Source: Nonomuraea thailandensis (GTDB lineage Bacteria > Actinomycetota > Actinomycetes > Streptosporangiales > Streptosporangiaceae). From it: a stretch of 64,000 bases of DNA. A program made the translations under genes and the position numbers. Below, piece by piece: positions 58,135 to 64,000 of the stretch. The stretch's first letter is position 1; each line of letters opens with the position of its first letter. Below the pieces are notes generated by a model, which worked only from the letters and a program-made list of their open reading frames with translations, was not told the DNA's origin and made no database searches. Location: the NCBI RefSeq assembly GCF_024172165.1, contig NZ_JAMZEB010000002.1, positions 6,841,501-6,905,500 on the forward strand. The letters run 5' to 3'.

Positions 58135-60366
58135 GTGCTCGTCACTTCATCCCTCAGGTTTCTTTTCGCGCTGACCGTGACCACAGCCGTGACCACAGCC
58201 GTGGCGCTCCACCCGACGGCAGCGCAGGCCGCACCGCCTTCCGACGTCAAGCCCGTCCGCGTCGTCATCCTGGTCGACGAGTCGGGCAGCCTCAAGGACC
58301 AGGACGTCACGCGCGAGCGGGCCGCCGCCCAGCTCATCGCGCTGAGCGAGCTCTCGGAGCAGTCGCAGGTGGCCGTGGTGGGCTTCGGCAGCTCCAACGG
58401 CCCCGGCCAGTCCGCGGTCGACATCGTGTGCCCGCTGACCGGGGTGCAGACCGCGCAGGACCGCGAGTCGCTGAGCCGGTGCGTGGAGAAGCTGCGCCTG
58501 CGCACCGCGGAAGAGGGCAACGACACCGACCACGCCGCCGCCCTGGAGCAGGCGCTGGACATCATGGGCAGGCCCGACGACCAGCAGCGCGCCAAGATCG
58601 TGTTCCTGCTGACCGACGGCGTGCTCGACGTGCGCAACAGCCCCCAGTACGGCGCCGACGCCCAGGCCCGCAACGCCAACGCCCAGGCGCAGATCACCCG
58701 CAGCCTCGCCGACGCCGAGCGGGGGCAGGTGCAGATCTGGCCGCTCGGCTTCGGCGCCGCCGACAAGTCCGCGCTCGACGCCTTCGCGGCGGGCGGCTGG
58801 GTCCAGCCCTGTGGCGACCAGCAGACCTCCACCCCGAAGGCCCGCGTCGTGGCCACCTCGGCCGACGTGGAGCGCTCGCTGCTGGAGGCGTTCGCCTACG
58901 CCAGGTGCGCCGGCATCGAGAAGTCCGTGACCGACTCGCTCGACGCGGGCGCCACCGTCGACCTGAACGTCAACATCCCGATCATCGCCACCGACGGCTC
59001 GATCGTGGTGGTCAAGCGCGACAAGCGCATCCAGGTCACCTACTTCGACCCCGAGGGCACGCAGGTGCCCAAGCAGGGCGAGCTGAAGGAGTCCACCTTC
59101 CAGGCCGCCGGCGAGGCCGGCCCGGTGGAGTCTCTACGCATCCGCAACCCGCTGCCCGGCCAGTGGCGCATCCGGCTCGAGTCGCCGCCCGGCGTGAGCC
59201 GCCAGGAGGTCAGCGCCACCGTCGTCTGGCAGGGCGCGCTGCGCGCCTCGATCTCGCTGAGCAACCCCCGGCCGCGCCCCGGCGAGCAGGTGAACGTGCG
59301 GCTGCGCCTGCAGACCAGGACGGGCACCATCACCGACCCGGCGGCGCTGGAGGGCCTGCGCTTCAGCGCGCGGATGTCCGGCGAGGGCTTCCAGGAGGTC
59401 CCCGTCGAGCTCGGCGACACGGGCGAGGGGGCCGACCGGGCTCGGAGCGACGGCGAGTACTCCGGCCAGATCGTCATCCCGGCCACGGCCACCGGCGCGC
59501 TGTCGTTCGTCGGCAAGGTGAGCGGGCCCGGCGTGGCCGGCGACGAGCGGCCGTACGCGACCCGCATCGCCGGGCCGGCCGACCGGCTGCGCGCCCAGGT
59601 CGAGCTCGGCTCGGCCACCGTCGAGCCCGGCGGCACGCTCGCCGGCACCGTCCGCGTCACCAACGAGGCCGAGCCCGTGCAGCTCGGCCTGCGGCTCGTG
59701 GACGTGCCCGGCACCGTCGGCCTGTCCGCCCAGCAGGTGCAGGCGCCCACGGGCAGCTCCGAGCAGGGCTTCGAGCTGCGCGTCAGCGCCGACGCCGGCG
59801 AGGGCACGGTGAGCGGCGTGCTCCAGGTGCTCGACCCGGCCGGGCAGGTCGTGGCCGAGGAGTTCGTGGACGTGGACGTGCGGCCGCCGACACCGCTGTG
59901 GCAGCGGGCGCTGCAGGCCCTGCTGATCCTCCTCGCGATCCTGGCGGTGGCGCTGCCGTTCCTGCTGGCCAGGCGGCGGGCGCGGCGCCGGGCGGCCGAT
60001 CCGAGCGAGCTGACCCTGCACCTGTTCGACCGGCCGGGCGAGCCGTACATCAGCCGGCTCCAGGCGCCGCTGGGCGAGGGCCCCGAGTTCATGTTCGAGG
60101 TCAGCGACGGCCGGCTGGTGCGCACGTACGGGACGGGCTACGCCGTACGCCGGGGCCAGGGCCGCACCGTGCTGGTCCGCGACCCGTCGGGCCGGGAGCT
60201 CGACCCGCTCCTGCCCGGTCAGCCGATCGCCCTGCCGAACGGCATGTACCTCGGCGTGGACGACGGCAGGGCCAGGGGCGGCGGCGCCGAGCAGCCCGCC
60301 TACGGCTCCGCCGAGCCTTACCGGAGCAGGACCCACCGACCGATGCCAGGCGACGACCTGTTGTGA
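58135..60366 (+). CDS. Membrane-anchored VWA-domain protein of the FtsZ-like operon
   Basis: A 743-residue type I membrane protein from GTG 58135 (GAGG upstream). Residues 1-33 are a signal peptide; about 40-250 is a von Willebrand factor A domain with the MIDAS motif DESGS at 48-52 and a downstream LTDGV; about 255-580 are beta-sandwich domains (PLPGQWRIRLESPPGVSRQEV, SLSNPRPRPGEQVNVRLRL, SATVEPGGTLAGTVRVTNEAEPV); a helix at about 587-612 (ALQALLILLAILAVALPFLLA) is followed by basic residues and a cytosolic domain to 743. This matches the VWA partner reported next to FtsZ-like proteins. The tubulin-like gene starts 8 bases downstream. Confidence 0.88.
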   Translation: MLVTSSLRFLFALTVTTAVTTAVALHPTAAQAAPPSDVKPVRVVILVDESGSLKDQDVTRERAAAQLIALSELSEQSQVAVVGFGSSNGPGQSAVDIVCPLTGVQTAQDRESLSRCVEKLRLRTAEEGNDTDHAAALEQALDIMGRPDDQQRAKIVFLLTDGVLDVRNSPQYGADAQARNANAQAQITRSLADAERGQVQIWPLGFGAADKSALDAFAAGGWVQPCGDQQTSTPKARVVATSADVERSLLEAFAYARCAGIEKSVTDSLDAGATVDLNVNIPIIATDGSIVVVKRDKRIQVTYFDPEGTQVPKQGELKESTFQAAGEAGPVESLRIRNPLPGQWRIRLESPPGVSRQEVSATVVWQGALRASISLSNPRPRPGEQVNVRLRLQTRTGTITDPAALEGLRFSARMSGEGFQEVPVELGDTGEGADRARSDGEYSGQIVIPATATGALSFVGKVSGPGVAGDERPYATRIAGPADRLRAQVELGSATVEPGGTLAGTVRVTNEAEPVQLGLRLVDVPGTVGLSAQQVQAPTGSSEQGFELRVSADAGEGTVSGVLQVLDPAGQVVAEEFVDVDVRPPTPLWQRALQALLILLAILAVALPFLLARRRARRRAADPSELTLHLFDRPGEPYISRLQAPLGEGPEFMFEVSDGRLVRTYGTGYAVRRGQGRTVLVRDPSGRELDPLLPGQPIALPNGMYLGVDDGRARGGGAEQPAYGSAEPYRSRTHRPMPGDDLL

Positions 60367-60373
60367 GGGATGC

Positions 60374-63300
60374 ATGAGGATCTTCGATCCGATGATGTTC
60401 GTGGGGCTCGGCGGCACCGGCTGCCGGGTCGGGGTGGAGCTGGAGCGCTGGCTGCGTGACGAGCTGTGCGGTCCTGACGGCATGGATCTGATCAGGAGCT
60501 TCAGCTGGCAGAACTACCAGCCCTACGAGCTGCCCTCCTGCCTGCAGTTCGTCTACGTGGACCTCAACGAGGACGAGCTGAACCGCACCCGCCGACGGGT
60601 GGTGCCGACCGAGCGGGAGCTGCCCGCGGCGGGCCGTACGGCGCACCTGATCCACGACGTGGTGCCCAAGTTCGACTCCTACCCGGAGGTGGCCCGCAGC
60701 CTGCGGGCCACGCTGGGCGACCACGTCAAGGACTGGCTGCCGCCGCGCGAGCAGGAGCCTCTGGTCGCGCCGCTGATGCGGGGCGCCGGGCAGCTCCCGA
60801 CCGTGGCCCGGGCGGCACTGTTCGAGCGCATGCGCCACGGCACCGGGCCGGTGGTGCAGGGCGTCGAGGACGCCATCGGCGCGATCAGCAACTCCGGCAG
60901 CGAGCTGGCCGCGCTGGGCGGCCGGCTGCGGCGCACCTGCGACGTGTTCGTGGCCTACTCGGTGGCGGGCGGCACCGGCAGCGGCATCTTCTACGACTAC
61001 CTGCACCTGATCGGCGACGCCTTCGCCCGCAACCACATCAGGGCCCGCATCCACCCGCTGGTCGTCATGCCGTCGGCGTTCGCCGAGGGCAAGGGCGGCG
61101 GGCGGCGGGCGCGGCTGAACGCCGGGGCGAGCCTGCTCGACCTGTTCCGGCTGGTCGACGACCAGAACGCGCCGCACGCGGGCACGCAGGTGGACGAGCA
61201 GGGCATCGTCGGCGAGCTCGGCGTGCGTTACCCGGTCCGGGGTGAGGTGCGCCTGGCCACCGGCACGGTGCAGACCGCGTTCCTGTTCACCATGCCGCCC
61301 GGCGTCGAGCGCGACGACCTGCACCGCTCGATCGCCTCGCTGATCGTCTCCCTGGCCGGCACCCGGCCGAGCGGCGGTGGTGAGGCCGCCGGCGGCATGG
61401 AGGACCGCGGCGAGTCCACCTTCGCCGACGACTTCATCAACCGGGCCGTGGAGCGCGAGGTCCCGGCCGCCTCCGGGATCGGCAACCGGGGCGTGTCCAC
61501 GGCGTTCGTCTCCTCGATGACCGTGCCGGTGGAGGAGCTGGCCGACCTGGTCAGCTCGCGGCTGCTGGCCCGCGCGGTGACGCGGCTCTCGGCCGCGCCG
61601 CCGGGCTCGGCCGAGAGCAACGTGGAGGAGATCCGGCGCCTGTTCACCACCACCAACCTGGAGCCGCTCAACACCCGCGAGCCGCTGCCGCTGCCCGAGG
61701 CGCGCACCGCGACCGGCGCGGCGGAGATCCAGAAGTCGCTGGCCAACCGGATGCGCGCGATGGAGGACAATCTGGCCTCGCTGGAGCGGCAGCTCAGCCG
61801 CGTCGTGCCGGCCATGGCCAAGGACATGGACGTGCGGCGCGGCGCGATGGAGGGGCTCGGCCACGTCGATCCGTTCCGGCTGCGGCGGGTGGTGACGGGC
61901 CTGACCGGCGACGTGCACGAGGCCGACAAGCTGGGCTTCGCCGGGCTGCTCGACCAGCGCAGGGCGCAGCCGCGCAGGACGTACGAGAGCATGACGGAGG
62001 CGCCGCCGCAGCCGCGGCCGATGCGCGACCGGTTGTTCCGCAAGGTGCAGTGGAGCGACTCGGAGGTGCAGTCGTCGCTGCACGACCAGGACGCCTGGTA
62101 CCTGTGGCGCAGCCAGGCGCTGTGGCACCGGGCCTGGGCCGACCAGATGCCGCGCTGGGAGCCGCTGCGCAAGCAGCTCATCCGCGAGGTGCGCGACTTC
62201 ACCGAGGTGTTCGCCGAGCACGCCGACGCCGACCCCGAGCGGTTCGCGCGCCGCGCCGGCGAGCTGTACGAGACCCGTGTCGGCGTCTACCACCTGCTGC
62301 CGCCCGCGGGCGCCGAGTCCTTCTACGACGCGGTCGTGCGCCGCTTCGTGGACGTCTTCGTGGCCCGGCAGCTCCTGCGGCCGACCGACGGCGAGGCCGG
62401 CGTGGTCAACGCGCTGATCGGGCCGGAGGGCTGGCGGCACGCCTACGACGTGGCCTGGCGCACGGGCAAGCCGGCCGACGCGCTGGCCTGGGTGCGCGAG
62501 CGGCTCAAGCTGGAGGTCAAGAAGCTCTTCAAGGATCGCGACGAGGCCGCCGTGCTGGGCGAGCAGCCGCTGCTGCCCTCCCTGGCCGACATCCTCGCCC
62601 AGGCCGCGAAGGGCGGCGGCGACGACCCGCACGTGCGGCAGTTCCGGCTCAAGCTGGCCGACCTGGTGCCGGGCGGCTTCACCCCCGACGGCACCGGCGA
62701 CCTGAAGGTGCTCGTCTCCTACCCCGCCCCGGCCAAGGACCCCGAGCTCGAACGGTTCCTGAAGGAGCGGATCGACCTGCCCGGCGTGCCCGACTTCCGC
62801 AACATCGACGCCGACTCGGTGACGGTCGTGCAGGTCCGCACCTCGATGAGCGTCACCCAGGTCCGCGAGCTGCGCGAGGTGCTGCACAGCTGGGCCGACG
62901 CCCTGCAGCACGAGCGGCCCCAGGACCACCTGAAGTGGCGCCAGCGGCTCGGCTACGACTTCGGCTACCTGGCCACCACCGAGGAGCACCGGGTCCGCAT
63001 CCTGCACCGGCTGCTCTGCCTGCTCTGGAACGGACGGGTCAGCGTGGCCGAGGGCGAGCCCCACTCGCCGGCGCGGATCAGGATCGACGTCGAGGGCGGC
63101 TCCATGACGCTGCCGCTGACCGGCTACGGCAAGGCGTCCTCGTGGCCGAGCATCCTGCGGGCCTACGAGCAATGGGTGATCGGCGGCGACGAGGAGTTCC
63201 GCGGGCTGGTGAGCGAGCAGCTCATGGACGCCCTGCCGAACGGCCTGGCGGGCACGCTCAGCGTCCCCCACCCGCTCTACCGGCAGGTCACCGGCATGGC

Positions 63301-63487
63301 GGCCGACCAGCTCGGCCTGCTGGAGATCATGATGCCGAAGCTGCCGTCCGGCGCCCGCAACCGGGCCGACCAGCTCGTCGCGTTCTGGGCGAACACCCTG
63401 CCCGCCGCGCTGGACCTGCCGTTCGAACGGGTCGCCGAGGCCGTCGCCTACAACCTGCGCGACCTGGACGCGCTCGCCGGGGAGTGA
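60374..63487 (+). CDS. Large FtsZ/tubulin-like GTPase (Tubulin_2 / FtsZl family)
   Basis: A 1037-residue protein. The N-terminus FDPMMFVGLGGTGCRVGVELE (GLGGTG at 11-16) and VAYSVAGGTGSGIFYDY, with the tubulin/FtsZ signature [A/G]GGTGSG at 198-204, define a GTP-binding tubulin-type fold. The long remainder (from about 420) is mainly helical with a coiled segment (AAEIQKSLANRMRAMEDNLASLERQLSRV) and no other recognised domain. Proteins of this type, encoded beside VWA membrane proteins, were predicted by Makarova and Koonin to remodel membranes; no function is established. The next gene starts two bases after its stop. Confidence 0.88.
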   Translation: MRIFDPMMFVGLGGTGCRVGVELERWLRDELCGPDGMDLIRSFSWQNYQPYELPSCLQFVYVDLNEDELNRTRRRVVPTERELPAAGRTAHLIHDVVPKFDSYPEVARSLRATLGDHVKDWLPPREQEPLVAPLMRGAGQLPTVARAALFERMRHGTGPVVQGVEDAIGAISNSGSELAALGGRLRRTCDVFVAYSVAGGTGSGIFYDYLHLIGDAFARNHIRARIHPLVVMPSAFAEGKGGGRRARLNAGASLLDLFRLVDDQNAPHAGTQVDEQGIVGELGVRYPVRGEVRLATGTVQTAFLFTMPPGVERDDLHRSIASLIVSLAGTRPSGGGEAAGGMEDRGESTFADDFINRAVEREVPAASGIGNRGVSTAFVSSMTVPVEELADLVSSRLLARAVTRLSAAPPGSAESNVEEIRRLFTTTNLEPLNTREPLPLPEARTATGAAEIQKSLANRMRAMEDNLASLERQLSRVVPAMAKDMDVRRGAMEGLGHVDPFRLRRVVTGLTGDVHEADKLGFAGLLDQRRAQPRRTYESMTEAPPQPRPMRDRLFRKVQWSDSEVQSSLHDQDAWYLWRSQALWHRAWADQMPRWEPLRKQLIREVRDFTEVFAEHADADPERFARRAGELYETRVGVYHLLPPAGAESFYDAVVRRFVDVFVARQLLRPTDGEAGVVNALIGPEGWRHAYDVAWRTGKPADALAWVRERLKLEVKKLFKDRDEAAVLGEQPLLPSLADILAQAAKGGGDDPHVRQFRLKLADLVPGGFTPDGTGDLKVLVSYPAPAKDPELERFLKERIDLPGVPDFRNIDADSVTVVQVRTSMSVTQVRELREVLHSWADALQHERPQDHLKWRQRLGYDFGYLATTEEHRVRILHRLLCLLWNGRVSVAEGEPHSPARIRIDVEGGSMTLPLTGYGKASSWPSILRAYEQWVIGGDEEFRGLVSEQLMDALPNGLAGTLSVPHPLYRQVTGMAADQLGLLEIMMPKLPSGARNRADQLVAFWANTLPAALDLPFERVAEAVAYNLRDLDALAGE

Positions 63488-63489
63488 GC

Positions 63490-64000
63490 ATGGTCGTGGT
63501 GCTCGACCTCCGCAAGGAGGAGGTGACCAGGCTCGGCCCCCGGGTCCTGGTGGTGACCGACACCGATCGGCTGGCCGCCGGGCAGCAGGTGCTGCAGGAG
63601 GTGTTCAGCTCGCGCCTGGTCAGGTCGGTGCTGGTGGTGGCGCTGGGGCCCGAGCCGCGTCTGCCTCCCGCGCTGAACGGCGAGAGCCGCAGGGTGCTGT
63701 GGGTGGGCGACCCCTGCGGCATCCTCTGGAACGCCGACACCGGCGAGGCGGCCCACGGGCCGGAGGCCAGCTCGGAGGCCATCCTGATCGACCTGCTGTC
63801 CCAGCCCGAGGTGTTCGACCAGGTGGTCGGCGAGCTGGGCGAGATCCCGTACGGCACCGCCTCGCCCGGCTGGCGCATCGTGGCGGGCCGGATCGACCCC
63901 GAGGTGCTCGCGCAGGCCTTCACCGACGTGGCGGACCGCTTCGCCGGGCCGGTGCAGCAGGACACGGCGATCTTCGGCTCGCCGCTGGCCAGCGCGCTGC
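63490..64000 (+). CDS. Third gene of the VWA/FtsZ-like operon (3' end outside window)
   Basis: Open to the window edge for 170 codons from ATG 63490, with GGGGAG five bases upstream; a GTG at 63484 overlaps the previous stop. It reads MVVVLDLRKEEVTRLGPRVLVVTDTDRLAAGQQVLQEVF, then VLVVALGPEPRLPPALNGESRRVLWVGDPCGILWNADTG and IAGRIDPEVLAQAF-like sequence (IVAGRIDPEVLAQAF). No family recognised. Soluble so far, with alternating hydrophobic strands; position implies a role with the GTPase. Confidence 0.7.
   Translation, partial: MVVVLDLRKEEVTRLGPRVLVVTDTDRLAAGQQVLQEVFSSRLVRSVLVVALGPEPRLPPALNGESRRVLWVGDPCGILWNADTGEAAHGPEASSEAILIDLLSQPEVFDQVVGELGEIPYGTASPGWRIVAGRIDPEVLAQAFTDVADRFAGPVQQDTAIFGSPLASAL

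Noticed and set aside
60101..63271. A 1056-codon open frame on the minus strand
   Set aside because: It is antisense to the FtsZ-like GTPase, whose plus-strand frame has the tubulin signature; the shadow has no recognisable motif.

Overview
The window is about 64 kb of very GC-rich DNA with strong third-position G/C bias, many GTG starts, TetR/SARP/LacI regulators and secreted polysaccharide lyases. This fits a soil actinomycete, most likely Streptosporangiaceae (Nonomuraea-like); the genus is an inference from protein style, not from a marker gene. No integrase, IS transposase, rRNA or CRISPR array was seen. Several decayed gene remnants sit between intact genes.

Layout. 1-4.6 kb: tripartite tricarboxylate transporter TctABC divergent from a TcuA-like flavoprotein (tricarballylate use). 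4.7-9.0 kb: P450 plus TetR, a dehydrogenase remnant, a small DUF3817 membrane protein and a divergent SDR/TetR pair. 9.1-16.9 kb: a secreted repeat protein, then a rhamnogalacturonan block: D-2-hydroxyacid dehydrogenase, PL26-like exo-lyase and PL11 lyase, with the same LacI-type 13-mer before the dehydrogenase and before the lyase pair. 17-27 kb: MFS, Glu/Leu/Phe/Val-type dehydrogenase, membrane-anchored WD40 protein, gene remnants, a large AfsR/SARP regulator, a lipoprotein and an O-methyltransferase. 27-32.6 kb: MarR plus P450, then XRE, zinc ADH, SDR and XdhC-like genes. 32.6-36.8 kb: arabinan block: LacI regulator, GH51 arabinofuranosidase and GH43-CBM42 enzyme, with elaborate operators. 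36.9-46.4 kb: CadD-like transporter, MFS/AraC pair, an iron-box-controlled siderophore ABC importer, TetR/EmrB-type MFS pair and an ArsC-like protein.

46.5-64 kb is the most unusual part. It holds a secreted histidine-ammonia-lyase-fold protein without a canonical Ala-Ser-Gly cofactor triad. Next comes a tRNA-like gene with an odd anticodon arm (UCA, C at position 33), placed directly before an overlapping two-gene unit: a zinc-finger SDR lacking its catalytic Tyr and an RNase-inhibitor-like leucine-rich-repeat protein. A PL1 pectate lyase, TetR, GT2 glycosyltransferase and GH63-like hydrolase follow. The window ends in an operon of a membrane VWA protein, a large FtsZ/tubulin-like GTPase and a third gene cut by the window edge.

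Taken together, the carbohydrate genes suggest a plant pectin degrader (homogalacturonan by PL1, rhamnogalacturonan I by PL11 and PL26, arabinan side chains by GH43 and GH51), with each module carrying its own type of LacI-like operator. The best candidates for an undescribed system are the tRNA-like/SDR/LRR locus and the degenerate secreted ammonia-lyase; the VWA/FtsZ-like operon is a known but functionally open family.
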